From Clostridia bacterium (GTDB lineage: Bacteria; Bacillota; Clostridia; Christensenellales; CAG-138): a DNA stretch of 64,000 nucleotides. Below are positions 8,721-17,531 of the stretch, piece by piece. The first letter of the stretch is position 1. Every line of letters begins with the position of its first letter. Both the position numbers and the translations under genes were made by a program. Below the pieces are notes generated by a model. That model ran no database searches. It was not told where the DNA came from and saw only the letters and a program-made list of their open reading frames with translations. The stretch lies in NCBI GenBank assembly GCA_017614315.1, contig JAGACA010000010.1, forward strand, positions 104,511 through 168,510. Reading direction: 5' to 3'.

Positions 8721-8756
8721 AACAGCGGCCGCAGGATCTGCGGCCGCTGTTTTTTT
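8721..8756 (+). terminator. aroQ terminator
   Basis: 13-bp perfect stem AACAGCGGCCGCA (8721-8733) / TGCGGCCGCTGTT (8739-8751), loop GGATC, then T-run to 8756. It may also serve the convergent cohesin gene, though with a poorer T-run. Confidence 0.85.
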
Positions 8757-8782
8757 ATTTGATTTCAGTCAGAAGTCGGGGT

Positions 8783-10405
8783 TCAGTCTTCCTTCTTGCG
8801 GAACACAACTACGCCCGCGCCGGCAGCGATGGATACGATGCCGATGCCGACAGCACTCGCAAGACCCCAGGGATTGGGAACGTAAGGAGTGATCTTACCG
8901 TTGGTGGCAGTGTAGTTGAGGTCGATCGGCTCAGCGTCATCTACGCCCATGTAAGCGAACTGGTTGATCCTGAGCTTGAGCGGAGTTTCGGCTGCGAAGT
9001 CCTCGGCGGTCTTGAAGGTGATCTTGAGGATAACGCCCTCGGCGGAGATGGGTTCGTCGGCGCAGACAAGCGCGAGCCTGATGGAGCCGGGAACGGTCTC
9101 GTAATCGATGACGACGTTGTTATCGCCGAAGATCGAGCCCTTGGTCACGGATACGAGCGTAAGCGCGTCGGTGTCAAAGTCGATGTAAGCGTTGAGGATG
9201 TGCGCCTGATACACGCCGGAAAGCTTGAACTCGACGGTTACCTCGGTGTTGGGCTTGACGCCTTCCTTGCTGGTCACAACGAACTCAACGGGATCGGCAG
9301 GGGTGATCGTCGCGATCGCGTCAGTGGCGACTTCCTGGATGATGTAGTCGACGGGGGTAGCTTCGGTCGCATTCTCGGCAAGAAGCTCGAACTCGTTAAC
9401 GGTAAGGCCGATATTGGTAACCTCGTCGAACGGGCCGATCACCTTGAATGTGACGGATACGACGGTGCCGTCATGCCTCTCGGACACGATGGGATCGTTG
9501 GAAGCGATAGCGAGCTTTACTTTGCCGGGAGTGCTCTCGAAATCGATGCTGACTGCTGCGCCCTCGCCGGCCTCGGTGAGCAGGCTGCCCTCCTCGACCT
9601 TGACTACCTTGAGGATGGAGGAATCATAAGTGATCACTCCGTCGAAGATGTTGAAGGAGAAGTTGCCGACGAAGCTGAGCTTCAGGGTGACTTCGGTGCC
9701 CGGCTGCGCGCCCTCATAGCTGTCCATCTTGATGATGACGGTGTCAGCGGGGACCTCGGTGGGAGCCGGAGTGGGTTCATCGGTCGGAGCCTCGGTGGGA
9801 GCCTCGGTGGGAGCCTCGGTCGGAGCCTCGGTCGGAGCCTGAGTCGGAGCCTCGGTCGGAGCCTGAGTCGGAGCCTCGGTCGGAGCGGCGCCGGCAAGAT
9901 TGATGCCGCCGCTTACAACCGTGTAGGGTATTGGCGTACCGACGTTATTAGGCATGTTCTTGAACTCTTTGACGTCAAGAGTAATCGCCTGATTGGTCGT
10001 GCAGGTATCCTTGACATGGAACTTCACGGTGCAGAGCGTGCCGCTGCCGGTGAGGCACTCGTCAGCATTGGGGCACATGATACCGAGCTTTGCCCTGCCG
10101 GGATTAACGTCGACGTCCTTTGTGACCGTCCACTCGTAATCGGAAGCGTTGGCCATGAGCTCGCCGTTCTTGATATCGGACTTTTTCGCGATCTCGAGGT
10201 TCTCGGCGTCGTAGACTATCTCGAGCGTGAGGACATGAGCCTCGTAATCGCCGTTGATGCTGATCGCAACTTCAACGTCCGTGCCGGGCTCGGCATTTTC
10301 AACGGTCGCGACCGTGAATGTTACCTCGTTATCAGCGGAAGCGGGGACGGCGATCATGCCGATCACCAGTATCGCCGAAACGAGGAGCGCGAGGAACTTT
10401 TTCAT
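8783..10405 (-). CDS. Cell-surface protein with three cohesin-type domains (scaffoldin-like)
   Basis: A 540-residue secreted protein. Signal peptide (about 1-25, MKKFLALLVSAILVIGMIAVPASA). Cohesin-like beta-sandwich domain 1 (about 26-170), a Thr/Glu/Ala/Pro repeat linker (about 172-215), domain 2 (about 218-365) and domain 3 (about 372-505). Each domain has the pattern PGT-V-V...L...YD...L...SI. The tail PNPWG-hydrophobic-FRKKED (about 510-540) looks like a sortase or membrane anchor but lacks LPXTG. Cohesins bind dockerins, so it probably displays dockerin-tagged enzymes or adhesins on the surface. No dockerin gene is visible here. It has its own promoter and SD AAGGAG. The exact Pfam family would need a profile search. 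Confidence 0.75.
   Translation of the reverse strand: MKKFLALLVSAILVIGMIAVPASADNEVTFTVATVENAEPGTDVEVAISINGDYEAHVLTLEIVYDAENLEIAKKSDIKNGELMANASDYEWTVTKDVDVNPGRAKLGIMCPNADECLTGSGTLCTVKFHVKDTCTTNQAITLDVKEFKNMPNNVGTPIPYTVVSGGINLAGAAPTEAPTQAPTEAPTQAPTEAPTEAPTEAPTEAPTDEPTPAPTEVPADTVIIKMDSYEGAQPGTEVTLKLSFVGNFSFNIFDGVITYDSSILKVVKVEEGSLLTEAGEGAAVSIDFESTPGKVKLAIASNDPIVSERHDGTVVSVTFKVIGPFDEVTNIGLTVNEFELLAENATEATPVDYIIQEVATDAIATITPADPVEFVVTSKEGVKPNTEVTVEFKLSGVYQAHILNAYIDFDTDALTLVSVTKGSIFGDNNVVIDYETVPGSIRLALVCADEPISAEGVILKITFKTAEDFAAETPLKLRINQFAYMGVDDAEPIDLNYTATNGKITPYVPNPWGLASAVGIGIVSIAAGAGVVVFRKKED
9781..9888 (-). repeat. 12-bp tandem repeats encoding the TEAP/TQAP linker
   Basis: About nine head-to-tail 12-nt units (CGGTCGGAGCCT and close variants) encode repeated (E/Q)APT in the cohesin protein linker. 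Such a run can gain or lose units by slippage without breaking the frame. Confidence 0.85.
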
Positions 10406-10445
10406 TTGAGTACTCCTTCCTGAAAGAAAGATTTCTTGATTAACG

Positions 10446-10488
10446 GTACCCTATGCATAAGCAATAAACAGCATATGGGCATAGGTAC
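10446..10488. promoter_or_regulatory. Inverted repeat in the leader of the cohesin gene
   Basis: GTACCCTATGC (10446-10456) pairs with GCATAGGTAC (10479-10488) with one bulged base. It lies downstream of the predicted start of transcription (about 10496), so it is either an operator or an RNA hairpin in the roughly 90-nt leader. Confidence 0.45.
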
Positions 10489-10502
10489 ACAATTACATTG
10501 AT

Positions 10503-10531
10503 ACTATATCACATATTTGTTCTGATTGCAA
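10503..10531 (-). promoter_or_regulatory. Promoter of the cohesin surface protein
   Basis: Minus strand: TTGCAA (10526-10531), 17 bp, TATAGT (10503-10508). The remaining 10,406-10,612 gap, between this gene and apbE, is AT-rich and shows no other feature. Confidence 0.65.
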
Positions 10532-10612
10532 TAGGAAAATGTGAAAAATAAATAAAATTTTTGTTCTTGTTATTTCCTTTGATACCGGTATAACCCTGCT
10601 TTTACAGTATGC

Positions 10613-11641
10613 TCAACGCTTTTTTCCTATGTGTGACGTTTTCCCCGAACCGCCGACGAAAATGCCCTCGGCGCCTTCCGCTGCGGCAAGCAGCTCCGCC
10701 GCGCGTTCCGGTCCGAGAATAAAGCATGCCGTCGAAAGCGCATCGGCAAAACACGCTCCGGCGTCCGCGGGTATCATTACGGACATGCTGACCGTCTTAT
10801 CGGCCGGCATCAGCGTCGCGGGGTCGATTATATGTCCGTAGTCCCTGCCGCCCGCGGAGAACGTCCTTAAGTACGATCCGCTCGTGGACAGCGCCGTATC
10901 CGAGACGTCGACCGTTTCAATGAAGCCCGTGCCGGAAGGATCAAGTATGCCCGCCGTCCAGCTTTCTCCGTCGGGTTTCACGCCGTACGCCAGCACCGCT
11001 CCGCCGCAGTTCAGGAGGAACGGACAGCCGTATCCTTTGAGAATATCGGCTGCGCGGTCGGCGGCGTAGCCCTTCGCGATCGCGCCGACGTCGACGCTCA
11101 TTTCGGCGTCGAGCAAGGTCACAGTCGATCTTTCGGCGTCTATTATCATTTTATCTATATCACAGTGCTGTGCGGCCGCCCTTAAGGCGTCCTCATCCGG
11201 TATCGACGCGTTCTGCGGATCCTTCGCCGCGTTTTCCCTTGCGTCATGCCAGAGCTTAAGCACGGCTCCCATAGCGATGTTCAAAGCGCCGTCCGTGAGC
11301 CGTTCGTATTCCCTGCCGAGCATAAGGAGCTCGATCACGTCCGCGTCGACGGCGACCTCCTCCCCCGCCATTCGGTTGACGGACGCGAGATTGTTTACTC
11401 CCTCGTATTCGTTATATATATCGAAGAGTCTGTGATACCGTTCGAAGCATTCGCCGGTCTTTCCGCTCATCTCGCCGAATACGGCGCGGTCGTCCGCATA
11501 TACCGTCAGGGTGATCACCGTGTCGAAATAATCGAACCATGACATGCTGAATCTCTGTTCCCTCGGGGTACAGGAAACGAACGCCAGAGCCATTGCGGCG
11601 AGGAGCAAAAGCGCAAATGCGGTTTTAGCAGGTCTTGTCAT
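10613..11641 (-). CDS. apbE: FAD:protein FMN transferase (ApbE), lipoprotein
   Basis: Transfers FMN from FAD onto Thr/Ser of target proteins at the outer face of the membrane. 342 residues from the ATG at 11639-11641. This start gives a clean lipoprotein signal peptide (MTRPAKTAFALLLLAAMALAFVSC). A longer open frame reaches 11845, but that part is an out-of-frame copy of the kinase gene's 3' end. ApbE motifs: FDTVITLTVY, VDVGAIAKGYAADRA and GGRDYGHIIDPATLMPAD. No SD is visible, and a strong hairpin precedes the start. It is the last gene of the kinase operon. Its flavinylation target is not in the window. Confidence 0.9.
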   Translation of the reverse strand: MTRPAKTAFALLLLAAMALAFVSCTPREQRFSMSWFDYFDTVITLTVYADDRAVFGEMSGKTGECFERYHRLFDIYNEYEGVNNLASVNRMAGEEVAVDADVIELLMLGREYERLTDGALNIAMGAVLKLWHDARENAAKDPQNASIPDEDALRAAAQHCDIDKMIIDAERSTVTLLDAEMSVDVGAIAKGYAADRAADILKGYGCPFLLNCGGAVLAYGVKPDGESWTAGILDPSGTGFIETVDVSDTALSTSGSYLRTFSAGGRDYGHIIDPATLMPADKTVSMSVMIPADAGACFADALSTACFILGPERAAELLAAAEGAEGIFVGGSGKTSHIGKKR

Positions 11642-11652
11642 ATAAACAGATG

Positions 11653-11694
11653 CGGGCTGCCGTATGCGGGTTTTCGCCCGCATCCGACAGCCGG
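11653..11694. promoter_or_regulatory. Long hairpin between the kinase gene and apbE
   Basis: Arms 11653-11670 and 11677-11694 pair at 15 of 18 positions around a 6-nt loop. There is no T-run on the minus strand, so it looks like an intercistronic processing or attenuation hairpin that lowers or insulates apbE expression. Confidence 0.5.
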
Positions 11695-11738
11695 TCGTAA
11701 AACAGATGTATTTTTTCGCTTCACGCTGCGTCACACGG

Positions 11739-13259
11739 TCATCTTCTGCCGTAGCTTCCGTATCGGCCGTAGCTTCCGTAGCTGCCGTATCGGCCGTATC
11801 TGCCGTACTTTCCGTATCCGCCGTAACCGTATCCTCCGGACACATAGGCGTTGTTGAGCACGTATCCGATGAAAGGCGTGCTCGAGGTGGAAAGATGGGT
11901 GATGCCGTCGACGATCCTGTTCTTTCTGGTATAGTCCTGACGGATAACGTATATCATGCAGTCGGCATATTCGGAAAGAACGATCGCGTCGGCTATGATC
12001 GAGGACGGAGGCGTGTCGATTATGACGTAATCGGCGGCGTTTCTCAGATCCTCGACGAGCATCCTCATGCGCTCCGTGCCGAGAAGCTCGGCTGCGGCGT
12101 CGGAAGGCTCCCTGGAATTGATAATAATGAGGTTCTCGGCGGCAAGGCTGATGATCTCCTCGACGTTCGCGCTGCCCTTAAGGTACTCGATGATATCCCT
12201 GCTGTTTTCGTCTGCAAAAGCTGCCAGCGACGACGGTTTCCTGATGTCGCAGTCGATCAGCGCGGTCCTCTTGCCCTCGTGCGCGAGCGCCATTGCAAGG
12301 TTCGTCGCAACGGTGGTCTTTCCTTCGCCGGGCATTGAGCTTGCAACGAGGATGACCCTGTAATCGTTTTCGGAGCAGATCCTTTCGACCCTCGACCTCA
12401 AAAGCCTTACGGAGTCGGAGAAATCCTTGGAGATATTCGGATTCGCGAACTCGATGGTCTTGCCCGTTCCCCTTCGTCTGCGTCCGATGTCGGGGATATT
12501 GCCGAGCGAGCGGATATTGAGCAGCGACTTTATGTCGTCGGAGCTCCTGACGCTGTTGTTGAACAGCGCGGTGACTGTGATCACGACAAAGCCGAGCGCA
12601 AGCCCTATCGCAAGGCCAATGAGTATCTGACGCTTATATGACAGACCGTTGACGGGCGATTCCGGAATATTTGGCGCCGAAATGAGCGACAGCTTCGTGC
12701 TGCCGATAACGAAGTCGGCGACCTTGGGATAATTGGCGATGGCGGACTTCAAGACGTTGTACGCCATCTGAGGAGTGCCGGATTCTACGGTGATCGTAAA
12801 GAGGTTGGTCTCGCCGATCGCCTCGGCCTTTATCGAGGAGTCGACCCTTGAAAGGCCGAGATCCTGCTGTATGAGGTTGTTGAGAGCGTCGCTTTTAAGT
12901 ATGTAGGGAAGCGTATTCGAAAGCTGTTTTGCAAGGTTTACGGAGGACGCGGCGCTCGATTTGCTTGCGTTTTCGACGTTGACCGTGAATGTCGAGGACG
13001 AACGGAACTTGGGCTGATAAGCGATCTTAGCATAGAGAACGATCGCCAGTACCGATACCGCGACGAGGACGACGAGTATCAGATACATCCTTTTGAAAGT
13101 ATTGAAAAAATCCGGTATGAATTTTTTTAAGCTGAACTCGTTGACAGCGGCGCCTGATCCCGTTTCGTTAACGGAATACTGCTCGCTCCGGTCAAATTCG
13201 GCTCCGGGCCTCTCGTATTTGTCGCGGCCGTTGTTCGGATTTGAGTTTTCGTTGTTCAT
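11739..13259 (-). CDS. Bacterial tyrosine kinase fused to Wzz-type chain-length domain (second of two)
   Basis: A 506-residue membrane protein. Wzz/chain-length determinant domain with two membrane spans (about 60-82 and 212-235), then a BY-kinase domain: Walker A SSMPGEGKTTVATN, Walker A' TALIDCDIRKPS and Walker B VIIDTPPSS. It ends in a Gly/Tyr cluster with about ten tyrosines in YGxYGxYG repeats, the usual autophosphorylation tail. BY-kinases control assembly and length of exopolysaccharide or capsule. In Firmicutes the adaptor and kinase are normally two proteins; this one-piece form resembles Wzc. It follows its paralogue by 12 nt with SD GAGGG. Walker motifs are intact. Confidence 0.9.
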   Translation of the reverse strand: MNNENSNPNNGRDKYERPGAEFDRSEQYSVNETGSGAAVNEFSLKKFIPDFFNTFKRMYLILVVLVAVSVLAIVLYAKIAYQPKFRSSSTFTVNVENASKSSAASSVNLAKQLSNTLPYILKSDALNNLIQQDLGLSRVDSSIKAEAIGETNLFTITVESGTPQMAYNVLKSAIANYPKVADFVIGSTKLSLISAPNIPESPVNGLSYKRQILIGLAIGLALGFVVITVTALFNNSVRSSDDIKSLLNIRSLGNIPDIGRRRRGTGKTIEFANPNISKDFSDSVRLLRSRVERICSENDYRVILVASSMPGEGKTTVATNLAMALAHEGKRTALIDCDIRKPSSLAAFADENSRDIIEYLKGSANVEEIISLAAENLIIINSREPSDAAAELLGTERMRMLVEDLRNAADYVIIDTPPSSIIADAIVLSEYADCMIYVIRQDYTRKNRIVDGITHLSTSSTPFIGYVLNNAYVSGGYGYGGYGKYGRYGRYGSYGSYGRYGSYGRR

Positions 13260-13271
13260 CCTGATACCCTC

Positions 13272-14822
13272 TTAATAGCTTTCGGATCCGGTTTCCCGGT
13301 TCCTTGCGTCAGATCTTTCGATCGGATCGTTCGTTTCCGAGCCGGAAGCATGCCTGCCGTATGAGCCGTAGCCGCCGTAACCGCCGTATCCCTTGCCGCT
13401 GCCGCCCTGGCCGGTGCCCGAGGTCGAAATGCCGAACAGATCGACGGAGCGGACGTTGTTGAATATGCAGCCCAGTACGTCGGTGCCGCTTGCGGTGAGC
13501 GAATCGAGACTGTCGTTTATCCTTGCGGCTCTTGCGCAGCCCTGCTTTACAACGAGCACGGCGCAGTCGGAGAGCTCCGCGAAGCATTCGGCGTCGCTCG
13601 CGAGGCCGACAGGCGGAGTGTCGATTATTATAAAGTCGTAGCAGTCCCTCGCTTTTTCGAAGAAAGCCTTCATTTCGGGAGACCCGATCACCTCGAGGGA
13701 ATTGGAGACCGCCGACTTGCCGAGCATGAGTTTGAGAGAAGAGATGCCGTCGTAGCAGGGCAGCTCGTCCGGGGAGACGTTCCTCCCGATGACCTCGTTT
13801 ATGGCCATGCCCCTCTCGACCTTTGCGTCAAGAGCCTTATAGATGGCGGGCTTGAGCATATCTCCGTCGACGAGGAGGGTCTTTTTGTTGTTCAGAGCAA
13901 GGGTTAGAGCGATATTCGCGGCGGTAGTCGTTTTGCCTTCGTTCTCGAGCACCGACGATACCATGAGTATCTTGTACTTTTTCTGCTTCATCATGTATTC
14001 GAGGCGCGTCCTGAACAGGCGGTATGTCTCCGCGAATTTGAAGCTCGTCGTGGGATTGACGATGAGCATGCTCTTCTTTTCGCCGTGCAGTCTCGCCTTG
14101 AGCGAGGTGTTTTTGCGTTCGTGATAGATGGATACGAGATTCGTGCTGTCGATACGCTTGTCGAAGTCGCGCTCGGTCATGACGTCGTCGCCGAGGATCG
14201 TCACGAAGGCTATTATAAGCGCTATCAGAACCGCGGCGGCAACGGCTGTGATCATGCCGTATTTGAGCCTCTGCGGGCCCTGGACGACCGAGGTCGGGAT
14301 CGTCGGAGCGTTGAGTACGTCGAGCACCGCGTCGCCGAGTATGTTCTCGGAGACGATGCTGTGATACTTGATTATCCCGTTCATCTCATCGAACGCGATC
14401 TTGGGCGTTGAAGCCTTGACGCCGATCTGGATAAGGTTGGTGTTTGCAATGCTCTTTGCGGTGATAGTGCCGTCAAAGCTCGTCATGCCGAGCGACTCGG
14501 CGATCTTCTGCATAAGGACTGGGCTCTTCATGATGTATTCGAACGAGTCCGCGAGCCTTGAAGCGACGGAAAGGTTGGAATACACCTGATCCGCGCCGCC
14601 GTCCTTGCTGGACACGACGAGTGTGGATTCGGCGTAATACTGCGGCGTATATGTTTCGGAAATGATTATGTAGCTTGCGAACGCGGCGATCAGCGATCCT
14701 ATCAGGATCACCCACCAGTTCTTGAAAATATTGTAGATAACGACGCGGAGGTCGATCTGATCCTCTTCGGACTGCTGAGAGTATGAGCTCCTCATATTCG
14801 GGTTGTTATCGTATCCGGGCAT
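13272..14822 (-). CDS. Bacterial tyrosine kinase fused to Wzz-type chain-length domain (first of two)
   Basis: 516 residues from the ATG at 14820-14822, which overlaps the upstream stop as TGATG, implying translational coupling; GGGGGTGA serves as SD. It has two membrane spans (about 35-57 and 205-227) flanking the Wzz domain. The kinase domain has Walker A SSVLENEGKTTTAAN, Walker A' TLLVDGDMLKPA and Walker B FIIIDTPPVG. The C-terminal tail is Gly/Tyr-rich (YGGYGGYGSYGR), with fewer tyrosines than its paralogue. Walker A carries N-E-G-K-T where P-G-E-G-K-T is usual. Having two paralogues in tandem suggests cross-phosphorylation or different partners. No glycosyltransferase or polymerase gene lies nearby. 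Confidence 0.9.
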   Translation of the reverse strand: MPGYDNNPNMRSSYSQQSEEDQIDLRVVIYNIFKNWWVILIGSLIAAFASYIIISETYTPQYYAESTLVVSSKDGGADQVYSNLSVASRLADSFEYIMKSPVLMQKIAESLGMTSFDGTITAKSIANTNLIQIGVKASTPKIAFDEMNGIIKYHSIVSENILGDAVLDVLNAPTIPTSVVQGPQRLKYGMITAVAAAVLIALIIAFVTILGDDVMTERDFDKRIDSTNLVSIYHERKNTSLKARLHGEKKSMLIVNPTTSFKFAETYRLFRTRLEYMMKQKKYKILMVSSVLENEGKTTTAANIALTLALNNKKTLLVDGDMLKPAIYKALDAKVERGMAINEVIGRNVSPDELPCYDGISSLKLMLGKSAVSNSLEVIGSPEMKAFFEKARDCYDFIIIDTPPVGLASDAECFAELSDCAVLVVKQGCARAARINDSLDSLTASGTDVLGCIFNNVRSVDLFGISTSGTGQGGSGKGYGGYGGYGSYGRHASGSETNDPIERSDARNRETGSESY

Positions 14823-15703
14823 CAGTCGTTCACCCCCGTTACCACTACAAGGAGCACCGCGGAACCGACGTATTCCTCCTTGTTGCTGCATGTATAAAGG
14901 ATCTTGTAGACGCCGGGCACATTATAATCGATACCCACGTCGTCGACCGTGAGCCGGCCGGCGCTGTATTCTGCCCTCGTATAGAACACGCCGCCGAGGG
15001 TGATGCCCTTGACGTAGCTCAGAGCGTCGAAATTGCCGAAGCTGTCGAGATAGACGATGTAATCGGTAAGCTCTATGACGGGCGTCTGCCTCGTTTCGGT
15101 GTACGTCCTGTCATAAACGTTTATCTCGGTCTCGAGGACTGAAACGTCGCCGAGACTGTTCGTGACCTTGAACTCCACAAGATGCGTGCCGACCGATGTG
15201 AGGTTATCGTCGGGATTGACAAGGCTCATGCGTATCCTGTCGGAGATATCGCCGTCGATGCAGTCGATCGCCCTTACCGCGCTCAGGGGATTGAACGAGG
15301 ACGAATAGCTGAATTCGAGCGGCGCTATGATCTGGAACCTGGGAGAGATATAGTCCGTGAGGAAGATATGCCTCGAAAGCTTCGTTACGTTGTTTGACGA
15401 ATCGAAAGCGGCATAGGTCACTATGCAGTGCTTGTCCTCGACGAATTGAGATACGCTTTCGACGACGAGGCTCGCCGTGATGTCGCCGTCCTCCGGGTCG
15501 ATCGCGGTAACGTCGCGAAGCAGCATGCTGTGATCGGAAAGGCTCTCAACGCTGACGGAGAGCGATTCCGTCGGGCAGATGATGCTCGGCTCGTTGTTGG
15601 TCTTGGAAAACCTTTCCCACCATAGGTATGCAAAGAACGCCACCGCTGCGATGACGAGCGCTATCAGCAAAGAATACAATAATGCTTTCCGAGATTTTCC
15701 CAT
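14822..15703 (-). CDS. Membrane-anchored protein with Ig-like (DUF5011-type) domains
   Basis: 293 residues: a short basic N-terminus, one membrane span (about 9-31, LLYSLLIALVIAAVAFFAYLWW), then an extracellular region with at least two repeats of the pattern D-P/C-(E/I)DGDIT/S-x-L/I (DPEDGDITASL near 68 and DCIDGDISDRI near 148), typical of bacterial Ig/cadherin-like DUF5011 domains. The C-terminal part (about 205-290) is a further beta-rich domain. First gene of the BY-kinase operon; its stop overlaps the next start. A role as an extracytoplasmic partner or sensor for the kinases is inferred from position only. Confidence 0.75.
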   Translation of the reverse strand: MGKSRKALLYSLLIALVIAAVAFFAYLWWERFSKTNNEPSIICPTESLSVSVESLSDHSMLLRDVTAIDPEDGDITASLVVESVSQFVEDKHCIVTYAAFDSSNNVTKLSRHIFLTDYISPRFQIIAPLEFSYSSSFNPLSAVRAIDCIDGDISDRIRMSLVNPDDNLTSVGTHLVEFKVTNSLGDVSVLETEINVYDRTYTETRQTPVIELTDYIVYLDSFGNFDALSYVKGITLGGVFYTRAEYSAGRLTVDDVGIDYNVPGVYKILYTCSNKEEYVGSAVLLVVVTGVND

Positions 15704-15778
15704 TGTCCCTTCCCTAAACGATCCCTGCCGCCGGTACGTTTTTGACCGCAGGTGTGCTTTCAGATAATTAACTAAAGT

Positions 15779-15807
15779 ATTATATCATAACTGAACGCGT
15801 ATGTCCA
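15779..15807 (-). promoter_or_regulatory. Promoter of the Ig-like/BY-kinase/apbE operon
   Basis: Minus strand: TGGACA (15802-15807), 17 bp, TATAAT (15779-15784), about 70 nt before the first gene. No terminator separates it from galE upstream, so read-through is also possible. Confidence 0.7.
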
Positions 15808-15815
15808 CTCCGATT

Positions 15816-16850
15816 TTATTTCCCGTACCCCTTTGGATTGTTTTTCTGCCAGTTCCAACTGTCGCGGCACATTTCGAAAATGCCGTATTCGGTCTTCCAG
15901 CCGAGCTCGCTCATCGCCTTGCGGGGATCGGAATAACAGACCGCGACGTCGCCGGGACGTCTCGGATCGATCACGTACGGGATCCGGACGCCGTTCGCCT
16001 TTTCGAAAGCGCCGACGATGTCGAACACGCTGTACCCGACGCCGGTACCGAGATTATAGACGCCGACGCCGCACTTTTTTTCAATGGCGTCAAGCGCTTT
16101 TACATGTCCGCGCGCAAGGTCGACGACATGGATATAGTCCCTTACGCCCGTACCGTCGTGGGTGTCGTAATCATTGCCGAATACGTGGAGCTTTTCGAGC
16201 TTGCCGACTGCGACCTGCGTTATGTACGGCATGAGGTTGTTCGGTATGCCGCTGGGATCCTCTCCGATGAGTCCGGATGGATGCGCGCCGATCGGGTTGA
16301 AGTATCTGAGCAGCACCGCGTTCCACGGATCCTTGCAGCCGTTTTTGACGTCAGCGGCGTGGAGGTCGGCGAGTATCTGCTCGATCATCCACTTCGTCCA
16401 GCCGTAGGGGTTCGTGCACATGCCCTTCGGGCAGTCCTCGGTTATGGGGATCACGGCGGGATCGCCGTAGACAGTCGCCGACGAGCTGAAGATGATGTTC
16501 TTTAAGCCGTGCTTCCTCATCACGTCGACTAGCACGAGCGTGCCGTATATGTTGTTCTCATAGTATTCCCAAGGCTTCACGACCGATTCGCCGACAGCCT
16601 TAAGGCCTGCGAAGTGTATGCAGCAGTCGAAAGAGTTCTCGTCGAAAACGCGCTCGAGCCCTTCCCTGTCCCTGATATCTACCTTGTAAAACGGGACGGC
16701 GACGCCCGTTATGCTCTCGACGCGGCGAAGGGATTCGCTGCTCGAGTTGGAGAGGTTATCGATAACGACGGCGGTATGGCCGGCGTTAACGAGCTCGACG
16801 ATAGTATGGGAGCCTATGTATCCCGCTCCGCCTGTAACAAGTATATTCAT
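15816..16850 (-). CDS. galE: UDP-glucose 4-epimerase
   Basis: Interconverts UDP-glucose and UDP-galactose (and perhaps the HexNAc forms) using bound NAD+. 344 residues from the ATG at 16848-16850, with SD GGAGGG just upstream; a longer open frame to 16955 is not needed. Motifs: [29 protein letters not shown] with the catalytic Ser, and the YGWTK Tyr/Lys pair. It follows the vanZ-like gene by 10 nt and precedes the exopolysaccharide-type kinase operon, so supply of galactosyl donors for the envelope fits. Confidence 0.95.
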   Translation of the reverse strand: MNILVTGGAGYIGSHTIVELVNAGHTAVVIDNLSNSSSESLRRVESITGVAVPFYKVDIRDREGLERVFDENSFDCCIHFAGLKAVGESVVKPWEYYENNIYGTLVLVDVMRKHGLKNIIFSSSATVYGDPAVIPITEDCPKGMCTNPYGWTKWMIEQILADLHAADVKNGCKDPWNAVLLRYFNPIGAHPSGLIGEDPSGIPNNLMPYITQVAVGKLEKLHVFGNDYDTHDGTGVRDYIHVVDLARGHVKALDAIEKKCGVGVYNLGTGVGYSVFDIVGAFEKANGVRIPYVIDPRRPGDVAVCYSDPRKAMSELGWKTEYGIFEMCRDSWNWQKNNPKGYGK

Positions 16851-16860
16851 AATGCCCTCC

Positions 16861-17364
16861 TCAGTCTGATCCTTTCTCTGCGTCGGAGCCGGCGTTTCCC
16901 GTCTCCGCGGCTTCAAGGCGTCTTTGCTTTCTGCGTTTTGATCGGTAGACCGCACATGCGATCAGGAACCCGACAAGAGCTCCCGAAAGGTCTATCCATA
17001 CGTCGATTATGCTCGGCCCGCGTTTTGCGAGTATCTGTATCGATTCGTCGATAAAGGCTACCGTGAGAGAAGCGTATAAGCACATCGTGGGTTTTCTGTT
17101 AAAAAGCGGCGATATCAGAAGGCCGAGCACGGCATACTCCGAAAAGTGCGCCAGCTTTCGGGTGAACATGTCTGAAACGGAAAAACCGAACAGTCCGAAG
17201 ATCGGATTTAATATGTGATCCGTGATCCAGCCGCTCTCCCATGCGGAATCGGATATCGAGATCACGGATTGCGTCCATATAAAAACGATCACGACGACCG
17301 CCGAGATCAGGAGCGGAAGGGTCTTTCTGTTGTATCCCGGGAGCTTTTCGAGCAAATTCTTCAT
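16861..17364 (-). CDS. VanZ-like membrane protein
   Basis: 167 residues with about four membrane spans (roughly 17-33, 70-90, 97-115 and 125-142). The VanZ signature is clear: [15 protein letters not shown] and [29 protein letters not shown]. It ends in a basic, polar tail. VanZ gives low-level teicoplanin resistance in enterococci, but most VanZ-like proteins have no known function and occur near cell-surface genes. First gene of the vanZ-galE operon, with its own promoter and SD GAGG. Confidence 0.88.
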   Translation of the reverse strand: MKNLLEKLPGYNRKTLPLLISAVVVIVFIWTQSVISISDSAWESGWITDHILNPIFGLFGFSVSDMFTRKLAHFSEYAVLGLLISPLFNRKPTMCLYASLTVAFIDESIQILAKRGPSIIDVWIDLSGALVGFLIACAVYRSKRRKQRRLEAAETGNAGSDAEKGSD

Positions 17365-17435
17365 TTCAGTATTCCTCGCGGCGTCGGGGACTGTCGAACG
17401 ATCGCCGCATGATCAGTTATTGTAATTATATTGTA

Positions 17436-17464
17436 ATTATATAATAAAGCCCGGCCGTTTGCAA
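17436..17464 (-). promoter_or_regulatory. Promoter of the vanZ-galE operon
   Basis: Minus strand: TTGCAA (17459-17464), 17 bp, TATAAT (17436-17441). A TTGTAATTATA-type direct repeat overlaps the -10 (about 17420-17442). Confidence 0.7.
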
Positions 17465-17490
17465 CAGATGGGATACATGAAACAGAATAA

Positions 17491-17519
17491 AAAAGACGCG
17501 TGTTTTGAACGCGTCTTTT
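17491..17519 (-). terminator. hisS terminator
   Basis: 11-bp stem AAAAGACGCGT (17491-17501) / ACGCGTCTTTT (17509-17519), loop of 7, followed on the minus strand by a T-run. It ends the nadD-rsfS-dnaX-hisS run. Confidence 0.8.
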
Positions 17520-17531
17520 CGGATCGTCGTT

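Noticed and set aside
9781..9888. Regular repeats as a possible CRISPR array
   Set aside because: Direct 12-bp units without spacers, in frame inside a coding linker.
8717..10423. 568-codon plus-strand frame opposite the cohesin gene
   Set aside because: Its Gly/Arg/Ser repeats mirror the 12-bp linker array. The minus frame has a signal peptide, SD and promoter.
11642..11845. N-terminal extension of apbE
   Set aside because: The extension (TADTESTADTADT...) is an off-frame reading of the kinase Gly/Tyr tail. The lipoprotein signal starts at 11641.
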